Shown one piece after another: positions 1 to 5,898 of a stretch of DNA of 13,142 nucleotides. The translations under genes and the position numbers were made by a program. This stretch comes from an uncultured Bacillota bacterium (GTDB lineage: Bacteria > Bacillota > Clostridia > Peptostreptococcales > Anaerovoracaceae): assembly GCA_946410475.1 (NCBI GenBank), contig CAMKAM010000027.1, positions 1 to 13,142 on the forward strand. Reading direction: 5' to 3'. Under the pieces are notes generated by a model. That model did no database searches. It was given only the letters and a program-made list of their open reading frames with translations, and was not told the DNA's origin. The first letter of the stretch is position 1. Every line of letters begins with the position of its first letter.

Positions 1-24
1 GGGCTATGCCCGTTAAAACAACAA

Positions 25-53
25 CCCCGCGTTTTACGCGGGGATGTGTTTTT
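25..53 (+). terminator. Rho-independent terminator of an upstream gene
   Basis: A perfect 7-bp stem (CCCCGCG / CGCGGGG) with loop TTTTA is preceded by an A-rich stretch. It is followed by ATGTG and then TTTTT. It lies before the first gene, so it most likely ends a transcript entering from the left of the window. Confidence 0.7.
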
Positions 54-79
54 ATCGGAAGACAGGTCGTCTCGGGTTG

Positions 80-88
80 TGGTAGAAT
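80..88 (+). promoter_or_regulatory. Possible extended -10 promoter for the glyoxalase gene
   Basis: TG at 80-81, one base, then TAGAAT at 83-88 forms an extended -10 element about 28 bases before the start codon. I see no good -35 box (AAGACA at about 59-64 is weak). The call rests on the extended -10 and on its position just after the upstream terminator. Confidence 0.35.
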
Positions 89-116
89 AAGATGTGATAA
101 GAAGGAGGGCATCAAA

Positions 117-494
117 ATGAAATTCAAAATGGTGCATGAGAACTACAATGTCAAGGACCTCGACGTTTCACTTGCCTTTTATGAAAAGGCGCTTGGCCTG
201 ACGGAGAAGAGAAGAAAAGTAGCGGATGACGACTCGTTCATCATCGTGTATATCGGAAACGAGAACGCAGACTTCGAGCTGGAGCTCACATGGCTGCGCG
301 ATCATCCGCAGGCCTATGATATCGGGGAGTCCGAATTCCATCTCGCCTTCCATACGGACGACTTCGAGGGAGCGCACAAGCTGCATGAAGAGATGGGATG
401 CATCTGCTTTGAGAACCACGCCATGGGGATCTATTTCATAATCGATCCTGACGGTTACTGGCTCGAGATAATCCCGGAGAACGGAGGGATATAA
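117..494 (+). CDS. gloA: Glyoxalase I-like protein (VOC superfamily)
   Basis: The 125-residue product resembles lactoylglutathione lyase, which isomerises the methylglyoxal-thiol hemithioacetal in the cytoplasm. The four positions that bind metal in GloA can be assigned: His7 (MVHENYNV), Glu56 (ELTW), His75 (EFHLAF) and Glu117 (GYWLEIIPE). The C-terminal DPDGYWLEI motif is typical of the family and the length is normal for a one-domain-pair subunit. The reading frame is open back to position 6. I chose the ATG at 117 because an AAGGAGG site at 102-108 sits correctly before it and the upstream residues would cross a terminator. Many Clostridia lack glutathione, so the thiol cofactor is uncertain. 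Other VOC proteins, such as a methylmalonyl-CoA epimerase-like enzyme, are less likely given the ELTW and DPDGY context. The flavoprotein gene follows on the same strand. Confidence 0.8.
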   Translation: MKFKMVHENYNVKDLDVSLAFYEKALGLTEKRRKVADDDSFIIVYIGNENADFELELTWLRDHPQAYDIGESEFHLAFHTDDFEGAHKLHEEMGCICFENHAMGIYFIIDPDGYWLEIIPENGGI

Positions 495-499
495 AGGCG

Positions 500-580
500 A
501 TGACAGAGCAGATCGAAAGGATCGAGAGGAACGAGGCGGGACAATACAGGATGTATCCATATGGAAAAGAAAGCAGATAA
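500..580 (+). CDS. Possible 26-residue micro-ORF or gene remnant
   Basis: An ATG six bases after the glyoxalase stop opens a frame for 26 residues, beginning MTEQIERIERNE and ending GKESR. It overlaps the start of the next gene by 20 bases in another frame. A GGAGGG at 483-488 lies 11 bases upstream, which is longer than ideal. The opening resembles the N-terminus of small coiled-coil DUF4298-type proteins (recalled, not searched), so this could be a decayed remnant. It could also be a coupling peptide that delivers ribosomes to the flavoprotein start, or chance. Confidence 0.25.
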   Translation: MTEQIERIERNEAGQYRMYPYGKESR

Positions 581-1814
581 CGATCGTATTGAAAAGTATG
601 ATGTGATCATCGTGGGTGCAGGAGCTGCGGGCCTGATGTGCGCGGCTTCTCCGGCATGGGAGCAGGCGAAGCCTGCTATAGGCGACGGAGAAGTAAGCAG
701 ACTGATACTGGAGAGGGGAGACCGCCCCGGGATCAAGCTGCTTATGAGCGGGGGAGGTCACTGCAATATCACCCACGACGGACCTGCCCGCGATCTTTTG
801 CCGGCTTACGGTAAGGCCGGCAGGACGCTGCGCGGCGCGATCATCAAATACAGCAACAAGGACAGCGAGGCCTTTCTGAAGCGTGCAGGAGTCCCGCTTT
901 ATTCTGATGCGGCAGGCAGGGTGCTTCCTGTCTCTATGAAGGCCGCAGACGTGTTGGATGCGTATCTTGAAGCTGCCGGGAGAAACGGCTTTAGGGTGCG
1001 TTACGGACAGATGGTCAGGTCCATCGAAGAGCGAGGAAGCGATGAGGAGCGGGAATACCTTCTTGATACGGGATCGAAAACCTATCTTTGCAAAACAGTG
1101 ATCATCGCTACGGGCGGATGTTCGTATCCCAAGACAGGATCGGACGGAGCGATGTTCGGGACGCTTGAGCGGTGCTTTGGACTTGAAGTGACTTCGCTCA
1201 TGCCCGGGCTCGTACCTGTGATCACGGAAGAATACCCGTACGGCGATCTTGCGGGGATCACTTTGCAGCATGTCAGGATCAGCATCCACAGGGACGGAGA
1301 GAAGAGCGTACACCGGGAGGGAGCGCTCCTGTTCACTCACTGTGCGTTCTCAGGTCCGTGCGCGCTGGATATCTCGGGATATGCCGCGTCCGGAAGCAGG
1401 ATCGCGATCGACTATATACATCCTGTCACTTTTGATGAGGCATATGCTAAGATCCGCGAGAAGAGGATAAGGTCAGGAAAAGAGGTCGCCGAAGCGTTCT
1501 CGCTGCCCAGAAGGCTGGCGGCGCTTCTGGCAGAGCGCGCTGCTGATTCGCCCAAAAGACTGGCGCATCTCCTGACGGAGGATACGTTCACCGTCACCGG
1601 AACGGAAGGATTCAAAAGCGCCATGGTGACAAAGGGAGGCGTCGGGCTGCAGCAGATAGTTCCTTCAAGCATGGAACTCAAAGACCGCCCCGGCGTATAT
1701 CTGATCGGGGAGGTACTTGACGCTGATGGCGCGAGCGGAGGGTATAATCTTCAGATGTGCTGGTCAACTGCTCAGGCGGCAGCTAATGCAGTGGTCAGTC
1801 ATCTTCACCCATAA
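561..1814 (+). CDS. BaiN/HI0933-family FAD-dependent oxidoreductase
   Basis: This 417-residue cytoplasmic flavoprotein belongs to the HI0933/YhiN family, often annotated as aminoacetone oxidase-like; some members are called BaiN for a proposed bile-acid reductase role. The dinucleotide-binding GAGAAG is at 19-24 after a short charged leader. SGGGHCN is at 63-69, ATGGCSYPKTG at 183-193 and HCAFSGP at 260-266. The C-terminal FAD signature GEVLDADGASGGYNLQ is at 383-398. Length is normal. The assigned ATG has only a weak CAGG at 547-550, so translation may depend on coupling with the glyoxalase gene or the micro-ORF upstream. The 3' end overlaps the convergent gene by 20 bases with no terminator between them. 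Family membership is secure, but the substrate cannot be read from the sequence. Confidence 0.85.
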   Translation: MEKKADNDRIEKYDVIIVGAGAAGLMCAASPAWEQAKPAIGDGEVSRLILERGDRPGIKLLMSGGGHCNITHDGPARDLLPAYGKAGRTLRGAIIKYSNKDSEAFLKRAGVPLYSDAAGRVLPVSMKAADVLDAYLEAAGRNGFRVRYGQMVRSIEERGSDEEREYLLDTGSKTYLCKTVIIATGGCSYPKTGSDGAMFGTLERCFGLEVTSLMPGLVPVITEEYPYGDLAGITLQHVRISIHRDGEKSVHREGALLFTHCAFSGPCALDISGYAASGSRIAIDYIHPVTFDEAYAKIREKRIRSGKEVAEAFSLPRRLAALLAERAADSPKRLAHLLTEDTFTVTGTEGFKSAMVTKGGVGLQQIVPSSMELKDRPGVYLIGEVLDADGASGGYNLQMCWSTAQAAANAVVSHLHP

Positions 1815-2523
1815 TTGCAAGATATAGATCGTCCGGACATGATCTTTGACCGCGGACGGTCTTTTTAATACCATGATCGTTGAGGAAGGAGCGGGGATAT
1901 TTCCCTTTGGGATACTGCTCCTCTTTTCGTATGCGCATCAGCCGGCTGCCACGGGTGAAGCCGTCACCTCCGGCATCGCCGGATGGGATATCCGCCTCGA
2001 CTACGGTGCATCTGAAAGTGAGCGAGGCGATAGGCTCCGTATGGTAGATGAAAAGCGTATCGCCTGCGCGGGCCTTGATGCGCTGGGTCCATGTGAGGGT
2101 CTCGTCCGGGCTTTCGCGGAAGCCTTTTTCTATATCATAATGCTTCGGGTTTGCCGGTATCAGCCACGCGGGAGGTCTGTCATCTTCTTCCCTGAAGCAG
2201 GTTTCGGCGATATGGAGCAGGAGGCTGCGCAGTTCATTACGGACCGCTCCGACATAGTTCCCCTGATAGGAATCGATGAAAACAGGCAGGTATTCGTCTC
2301 CTGTCTCACTGTCGAAGACCATCACGATGATGTCATAGGGAGAGTCAGCATCGGAGGAGTCTGTGATCACATCGACCGACACGTCAAAAGCTCCGTCCAT
2401 TAGCTGCTCTGTAAGATGGGAAAGGGTGACTCCCGCATCATTTTTTATGGTCACAAAGCCGTTGTTCGGCAGTTCTTCAGGTACCAATATTAATTTTTTG
2501 AATATTTCGCCTATTAAATCCAT
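1795..2523 (-). CDS. Uncharacterised protein with EVE/PUA-like C-terminal domain
   Basis: The product is a 242-residue acidic soluble protein with no signal peptide or membrane segment. Residues from about 116 to the end begin WLIPANPKHYDIEKGF and continue with GDTLFIYH and, near the end, HGIKKTVRG. This pattern resembles EVE/PUA-like domains, which read modified bases or RNA and also occur in restriction and defence proteins. Residues 1-110 form a separate alpha/beta-looking domain that I do not recognise. The ATG at 2523 is the only reasonable start because an in-frame stop lies about 40 bases upstream. It lacks a Shine-Dalgarno site: the preceding 16 bases are AAAAAGAACCAAAATT. The gene is convergent with the flavoprotein and downstream of the cysteine hydrolase, separated by a hairpin. 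The domain call is by eye and moderately sure; the function is unknown. Confidence 0.6.
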   Translation of the reverse strand: MDLIGEIFKKLILVPEELPNNGFVTIKNDAGVTLSHLTEQLMDGAFDVSVDVITDSSDADSPYDIIVMVFDSETGDEYLPVFIDSYQGNYVGAVRNELRSLLLHIAETCFREEDDRPPAWLIPANPKHYDIEKGFRESPDETLTWTQRIKARAGDTLFIYHTEPIASLTFRCTVVEADIPSGDAGGDGFTRGSRLMRIRKEEQYPKGKYPRSFLNDHGIKKTVRGQRSCPDDLYLAIMGEDD

Positions 2524-2536
2524 AATTTTGGTTCTT

Positions 2537-2563
2537 TTTATACAAGAAAAAACACTTTATCAA
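2537..2563 (-). promoter_or_regulatory. Weak candidate promoter for the EVE-like gene
   Basis: On the minus strand, TTGATA (2563-2558) and TATAAA (2542-2537) are separated by 15 bases, which is shorter than optimal. If used, transcription would start about 7 bases before the ATG, giving a nearly leaderless message. That fits the lack of a ribosome binding site, but the region is AT-rich and the match could be chance. Confidence 0.22.
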
Positions 2564-2601
2564 TCGTAACAAAAATGGTAATATATTAAGTGTGATAAAC
2601 G

Positions 2602-2626
2602 ATTAATATCTATCCCTAATATTAAT
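2602..2626. promoter_or_regulatory. Inverted repeat, possible operator upstream of the EVE-like gene
   Basis: Perfect 8-base arms ATTAATAT and ATATTAAT flank a 9-base spacer in the gap between the two minus-strand genes. Its size and symmetry fit a dimeric repressor site, but the arms are entirely A/T and part of the match may reflect composition. It matches no operator I can name. Confidence 0.35.
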
Positions 2627-2643
2627 ACCCCCTATAACTGAGA

Positions 2644-2665
2644 GGAGACGTTTCTGGACGTCTCC
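2644..2665 (-). terminator. Hairpin after the cysteine hydrolase gene
   Basis: A perfect 8-bp stem (GGAGACGT / ACGTCTCC) with a 6-base loop lies 24 bases beyond the stop of the minus-strand hydrolase gene. On the minus strand the bases that follow are TCTCAGTTAT, a poor U-tract. It may be a weak terminator or a 3'-end stabilising hairpin that partly separates the hydrolase from the EVE-like gene. Confidence 0.45.
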
Positions 2666-2689
2666 TTTCAGTCTGTTATGGGCATTTTT

Positions 2690-3247
2690 TTATTCATTAT
2701 CGGAAACGATGATCTGGCAGGAACGCATCGTTTCAAGCGCAGCCGCATGTTTTGCCGGTGTGACCCCAGCGCAGCATGCCGGATCGACGCTGATAGTGAT
2801 CTCGGGCATATTCGCCTTGAGGAGCAGGGCGTTCGAAACGACGCATATATCTGTGCAAAGACCGATCATCTCTATCTCGATCCCGCCTTCTTCATCGTTC
2901 AGTCCGGTGAGCTCCTCAGCGAGGATGACGGATCCGAATGTCGGCTTATCCAGAATACGGGCGCCGGCTTTTTCCAGCTCCTCCGCCACGGCATCTTTGA
3001 TCTGCCAGCCGTCTGTTCCTCTGATGCAGTGCTCCACCGGGAGGTGCTTTCCTTCCTGTGTCTGAAGATAGTCTTTTTCATGAGTGTCTCTCGTAGCGTA
3101 CACGATCGCCTTGCCTTCAGCGGCGAGGGAGGAGTAAGCCGCTATTTTATCGATGACTGCTTCGACTATACCGCAGGCTTCGGGCGTCCCCAGTGAGCCG
3201 TCGATGAAGTCGTTTTGCATATCTATAACAACTAGTACCTTTTTCAT
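2690..3247 (-). CDS. Isochorismatase-fold cysteine hydrolase, nicotinamidase-like
   Basis: This 185-residue cytoplasmic enzyme belongs to the isochorismatase/nicotinamidase superfamily. The catalytic triad is visible as Asp9 (VVIDMQNDF), Lys101 (DKPTFGS) and Cys135 (LCTDICVVSNAL). The motifs RDTH (Asp54, His56) and PVEHC (His73) match the metal-binding positions of PncA nicotinamidases. Nicotinamide deamidation to nicotinate for NAD salvage is therefore the best guess; a related amidase is possible. A GTG at 3250 is immediately followed in frame by an ATG at 3247. I chose the ATG because AAAGGA lies 7 bases before it, which is better spacing. A promoter upstream shares its -10 region with a divergent promoter. 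The residue upstream of the catalytic cysteine, the cis-peptide region and the overall length are all normal for the family. Confidence 0.8.
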   Translation of the reverse strand: MKKVLVVIDMQNDFIDGSLGTPEACGIVEAVIDKIAAYSSLAAEGKAIVYATRDTHEKDYLQTQEGKHLPVEHCIRGTDGWQIKDAVAEELEKAGARILDKPTFGSVILAEELTGLNDEEGGIEIEMIGLCTDICVVSNALLLKANMPEITISVDPACCAGVTPAKHAAALETMRSCQIIVSDNE

Positions 3248-3263
3248 CACTATTTCCTTTCGT

Positions 3264-3293
3264 TTGATGTGTCCGTTTCTTTTACAATATAAT
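3264..3293 (+). promoter_or_regulatory. Upstream plus-strand promoter of the membrane protein gene
   Basis: TTGATG (3264-3269), an 18-base spacer and a consensus TATAAT (3288-3293) point toward the membrane protein gene. It sits back to back with the hydrolase promoter and shares the same -10 bases. If used, it gives a leader of about 90 bases that includes the second promoter. Confidence 0.45.
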
Positions 3294-3318
3294 ATCGAAA
3301 AAGAGCATGCTTTCGCAA
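3289..3318 (-). promoter_or_regulatory. Promoter of the cysteine hydrolase gene
   Basis: On the minus strand, TTGCGA (3318-3313) and TATTAT (3294-3289) are separated by 18 bases. The predicted start is near 3282, giving a leader of about 35 bases. Its -10 region overlaps a plus-strand TATAAT at 3288-3293. Confidence 0.5.
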
Positions 3319-3333
3319 GGTCCGGCCGGTATA

Positions 3334-3362
3334 TTGTAAAAACCCGGCAGATAGATTAAAAT
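3334..3362 (+). promoter_or_regulatory. Proximal promoter of the membrane protein gene
   Basis: TTGTAA (3334-3339), a 17-base spacer and TAAAAT (3357-3362) predict a start near 3369. That is about 24 bases before the ATG and just upstream of the AGGAGG site. Spacing is ideal and each box is one or two bases from consensus. Confidence 0.55.
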
Positions 3363-3392
3363 AACTGTGTAGAAACAGGAGGATGACAGTCT

Positions 3393-4124
3393 ATGGACAA
3401 GAAAAAGGCGGCGGCCGCCACTATGGCGGGAGTGATCGCCGCGTCAGGCGCAGCTATAGACGGCGCGTTCGACAGCCCATCCGACATTTTGCGAAACGAC
3501 CAGCCTGAACCTGTCGTGGAGCCCGCGTCGATAGATGACGGCGGCTCCGATCAGGGAGATCAGGATCAGGACAAGAGCAAAAGGTCAGGAGCGCGGCAGG
3601 GGACGCTCCGTGAGAAGATACTCGAACTGCCTCTCGCGGTAAGGGTCATCTTTGTCGTGCCGCTTTGGGCGATAGGTCACGTCGCGGTGATGGGAGGTGA
3701 ACTGCTCTTCACTGCGCTTTCTCCGTTCCTTGACGGAGTGCTCAGTTTCCTTACGCTCGCGCTCGTGATGTTCATCGTATTCGTGCTGGGTGTGAAGCTG
3801 ATGTTCCCGGACATACCGCTGCGAAAGATCATCAACCGGCATACGATAAAAGGGGTGCTCATCGCTTCCGGTCTCGTATTCGTTGCGGACTTTGCTCTCC
3901 CGTTCATATGGCCGGAATACACGAGATGGAAATTCGTCGTGCTCGGCGGACTCAGCCTGATAGCTATAGGCTTTCTGGCCATAAGGTTCGGAAGGAAAGA
4001 AGAAAGGCGCAGGGCAGAAGAGATGGAAGCAGAGATAAGAGCGCGGGAAGAGGAAGAAGGAGAACTCCTTTACGTATCATCTATGGGGCAGAGCTTCACG
4101 ATGAGAAGACCGAAAAAACGTTGA
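3393..4124 (+). CDS. Unrecognised four-helix membrane protein
   Basis: I do not recognise this 243-residue protein. It begins with a Lys-rich then Ala/Gly-rich stretch (residues 3-25) that could be a weak signal or membrane-associated helix. An acidic, probably disordered linker follows, with DQGDQDQD near 53-60. Four predicted transmembrane segments lie at about 84-107, 112-137, 153-173 and 180-198. Residues 200-224 form a highly charged Arg/Glu helix that is likely a coiled coil, and the tail is basic (RRPKKR). AGGAGG about 10 bases before the ATG supports the start. The gene has two possible promoters and its own terminator, so it is probably monocistronic. No catalytic or transport motif is visible. 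A scaffold, envelope-stress or small membrane-complex component would fit, but no function can be assigned. Confidence 0.7.
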   Translation: MDKKKAAAATMAGVIAASGAAIDGAFDSPSDILRNDQPEPVVEPASIDDGGSDQGDQDQDKSKRSGARQGTLREKILELPLAVRVIFVVPLWAIGHVAVMGGELLFTALSPFLDGVLSFLTLALVMFIVFVLGVKLMFPDIPLRKIINRHTIKGVLIASGLVFVADFALPFIWPEYTRWKFVVLGGLSLIAIGFLAIRFGRKEERRRAEEMEAEIRAREEEEGELLYVSSMGQSFTMRRPKKR

Positions 4125-4132
4125 AAAACCAG

Positions 4133-4156
4133 GACCGCTCAAGGGCGGTCTTTTTA
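4133..4156 (+). terminator. Rho-independent terminator after the membrane protein gene
   Basis: A 6-bp GC-rich stem (GACCGC / GCGGTC) with loop TCAAGG is followed directly by TTTTTA. It lies 8 bases after the stop codon and separates this gene from the heat-shock gene. Confidence 0.85.
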
Positions 4157-4167
4157 TTGAAAATTTT

Positions 4168-4194
4168 TTAGCACTCACCTCTTGACAGTGCTAA
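4168..4194. promoter_or_regulatory. CIRCE element (HrcA operator)
   Basis: TTAGCACTC, a 9-base spacer, then CAGTGCTAA matches the CIRCE consensus TTAGCACTC-N9-GAGTGCTAA at 17 of 18 arm positions; only the first base of the right arm differs (C for G). HrcA binds this operator and represses groE and dnaK operons in most Bacillota. Here it overlaps the -35 box of the Hsp20 promoter, so bound HrcA should block polymerase. Confidence 0.9.
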
Positions 4195-4210
4195 CAAAAA
4201 GAGTTATATT
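4182..4210 (+). promoter_or_regulatory. SigA-type promoter of the Hsp20 gene
   Basis: A consensus -35 TTGACA (4182-4187) is separated by 17 bases from TATATT (4205-4210). The predicted start is near 4217, leaving an untranslated leader of about 75 bases. The -35 box lies partly in the CIRCE spacer and partly in its right arm. Confidence 0.8.
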
Positions 4211-4291
4211 ATGTTCAGCCAATGAGAAAGGCAGTGAAAAATATAGGATCATAAAATATATTAGGGTAATGATTTCAAAGGAGGAATCGAA

Positions 4292-4723
4292 ATGTTAGTA
4301 CCGAGAGTAATGCATAACGATCTTTTCAGTGACTGGATGAAGGACTTTCCGACAGCAAATGATTTCTGGAGAGCTCCTAAGAACGATGTGATGAAGACTG
4401 ACGTCAAAGAAACGGATGACGCATTCATCCTTGAGATAGATCTTCCGGGATACGGCAAGGAAGATGTACAGGCATCGCTTGAAGACGGCTATCTGACAGT
4501 AACGGCTCAGAAGAACGGGTCCAACGACGAAAAGGACGAGGGCGGAAAATACATCAGAAGAGAGAGATTCTACGGAAACTGCTCGAGAAGCTACTATGTA
4601 GGCGACGCTGTAACAGATCAGGACATCCAAGCCAAGTTCGAGAACGGCATCCTCACTATGACAGTGAAGAAGGTCGATGTCAAAGAGATCGAAAAGAAAC
4701 AGTTCATCCAGATCGAAGGATAA
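4292..4723 (+). CDS. Small heat-shock protein, Hsp20/alpha-crystallin family
   Basis: This 143-residue ATP-independent holdase binds unfolding proteins in the cytoplasm and keeps them refoldable by DnaK and GroEL. The alpha-crystallin domain covers about residues 33-127. It carries the family signature A-x-x-x-N-G-x-L at 114-121 (AKFENGIL) and the opening FILEIDLPGYGKEDV at 45-59. The C-terminal I-x-I anchor used for oligomer assembly is Ile139-Gln-Ile141. The N-terminal arm includes DLFSDWMKDF, normal for the family. An AAAGGAGG site at 4277-4284 supports the ATG. The gene stands alone between two terminators and is controlled by a CIRCE-overlapped promoter. It should therefore be derepressed with the GroE/DnaK chaperones on heat shock. 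Family assignment is essentially certain. Confidence 0.95.
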   Translation: MLVPRVMHNDLFSDWMKDFPTANDFWRAPKNDVMKTDVKETDDAFILEIDLPGYGKEDVQASLEDGYLTVTAQKNGSNDEKDEGGKYIRRERFYGNCSRSYYVGDAVTDQDIQAKFENGILTMTVKKVDVKEIEKKQFIQIEG

Positions 4724-4746
4724 GAACAAAAAGAATAGGGGTATGA

Positions 4747-4778
4747 AAAAAAGATCGTCAGTGATGACGATCTTTTTT
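4747..4778. terminator. Bidirectional terminator between hsp20 and the B3/B4 gene
   Basis: A perfect 14-bp stem (AAAAAAGATCGTCA / TGACGATCTTTTTT) with loop GTGA lies between convergent genes. The T-run serves hsp20 on the plus strand, and the A-run gives a U-tract for the thioredoxin operon on the minus strand. Confidence 0.9.
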
Positions 4779-4810
4779 CGCTTTCTTCGTTTGTGTCGTA
4801 ATGACCGGTA

Positions 4811-5488
4811 TCAGTATACTTCCGGCTGCACGATCTCGCCGAATCCGCCGCAGTATTTCTGTATCATGTCGATCAGATCCTGCATCGCCTGATCCAGATA
4901 TTCCTGCGTCGTGTCTTCATGGCCAAGTACCAGAAGGAGGACGTCTTCAGAGTCCTCTGATATAGATGTCTTTTCGACCTGTCTGATCTCGAGTCTGCAG
5001 AGCACTTCGTTGGAAGAGTCGATATAACTGTACTCGTGAGGATTGATCGGTTTTGGTTCCGGCTGTCCGAGAGGCTGGAAGCGTTCTGTTCCGTCTGTGA
5101 ACCTCAGAGTCACGTCGCCGTCTATCTTCGACATGTCATGTGCTCCGAATGAAAGCTTCGTTTCAAGGGAGCAGATATTGTAAATGTCGACGAGCCTGTT
5201 AACGTAGAAAAGATCGTGGTTTTTCACGAGCAGTTTTATCAGGTTCTGTGTCGATGGGATATTCTTTCTCCTCTTGACGCCGGTCTTGTCATGAAGGATA
5301 TTGAAACCTTCGATGATGGGGTCGGCATGCACATCGAGATCTTTATATTTCTCGTAGAATCTTTCGATCTCCTTGGCTCTGAAAGCGTCCCAAAGATCAG
5401 ATCTTCCATGATTGTCTATGCCGTGCATCTCGGCGAATACGGTCTTGACTCCGGCGTCGAGGACCGCCTTTTCAACATAATATGCCAT
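4811..5488 (-). CDS. B3/B4 domain protein (PheRS editing-like)
   Basis: The 225-residue cytoplasmic product is a stand-alone B3/B4 domain protein. This is the fold that edits mischarged tRNA in the beta subunit of phenylalanyl-tRNA synthetase. The domain spans about residues 60-215. Recognisable segments are NLIKLLVKNHDLFYVNRLVD (82-101), the strand region KLSFGAHDMSKIDGDVTLRF (111-130), and YSYIDSSNEVLCR (153-165) before VLLLVLGHEDTT (183-194). The first 55 residues form an extra helical region. AAGGAGG seven bases before the ATG is a strong start. It follows trxA by 31 bases and ends at the shared terminator, so the two are co-transcribed. Free-standing members are widespread but mostly uncharacterised. 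Deacylation of mis-aminoacylated tRNA, or binding of a free amino acid, are both inferences. Confidence 0.75.
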   Translation of the reverse strand: MAYYVEKAVLDAGVKTVFAEMHGIDNHGRSDLWDAFRAKEIERFYEKYKDLDVHADPIIEGFNILHDKTGVKRRKNIPSTQNLIKLLVKNHDLFYVNRLVDIYNICSLETKLSFGAHDMSKIDGDVTLRFTDGTERFQPLGQPEPKPINPHEYSYIDSSNEVLCRLEIRQVEKTSISEDSEDVLLLVLGHEDTTQEYLDQAMQDLIDMIQKYCGGFGEIVQPEVY

Positions 5489-5519
5489 GAGTTCCTCCTT
5501 TTCGGATGGTTTTGATGTC

Positions 5520-5828
5520 TTAGTCCAGCAGAGTCAGGATGGCTTCCTTCGGTACAGCGCCGACCTGCTTGTTCACGACTTCGCCGTTCTTGAAGACGAG
5601 AAGAGTAGGGATGGACATGATGCCGAACTGCTGCGCGAGCTCGGGCTGTTCGTCTACATTGACCTTTCCGACGATGATATCGTCTTTCTCTTCTGCTATA
5701 GCATCTACGATCGGGCTGACCATCTTGCACGGTCCGCACCATACTGCCCAGAAGTCTACGAGTACGGGTTTTTCCGCATTGAGGACCTCAGCTTCGAAAT
5801 TGTCTTTTGTTACAGTAAGTACTGCCAT
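5520..5828 (-). CDS. trxA: Thioredoxin
   Basis: This 102-residue cytoplasmic disulfide reductase carries the WCGPC active site (Trp30, Cys31, Cys34) after VLVDFWAV and the conserved cis-proline Pro74 in MSIPTLLVF. The buried Asp25 is also present. Length and spacing are those of a canonical thioredoxin. AAGGAGG about six bases before the ATG supports the start. It is the first gene of a two-gene operon with the B3/B4 protein. No thioredoxin reductase gene is in the window, so its reducing partner is elsewhere. The promoter region upstream contains a 12-bp palindrome over the predicted start of transcription, which suggests specific control. Confidence 0.95.
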   Translation of the reverse strand: MAVLTVTKDNFEAEVLNAEKPVLVDFWAVWCGPCKMVSPIVDAIAEEKDDIIVGKVNVDEQPELAQQFGIMSIPTLLVFKNGEVVNKQVGAVPKEAILTLLD

Positions 5829-5898
5829 TGTTCTTCCTCCTTATAATTATTCCGCTCCGTATCATTCCGGGGCGTTTATGATTTCTGATCCAAATCAC

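Noticed and set aside
6..116. Upstream extension of the glyoxalase reading frame
   Set aside because: It would run through a terminator hairpin and the ribosome binding site. The ATG at 117 gives the normal family N-terminus.
168..1340. Long minus-strand open frame of 390 codons
   Set aside because: It lies opposite the glyoxalase and flavoprotein genes, which have clear family motifs. Its translation is rich in Arg, Ser and His with no domain pattern.
1846..2403. Plus-strand open frame of 185 codons opposite the EVE-like gene
   Set aside because: The minus-strand product has a coherent acidic composition and a recognisable C-terminal domain. The plus-strand translation does not, and it has no start signal.
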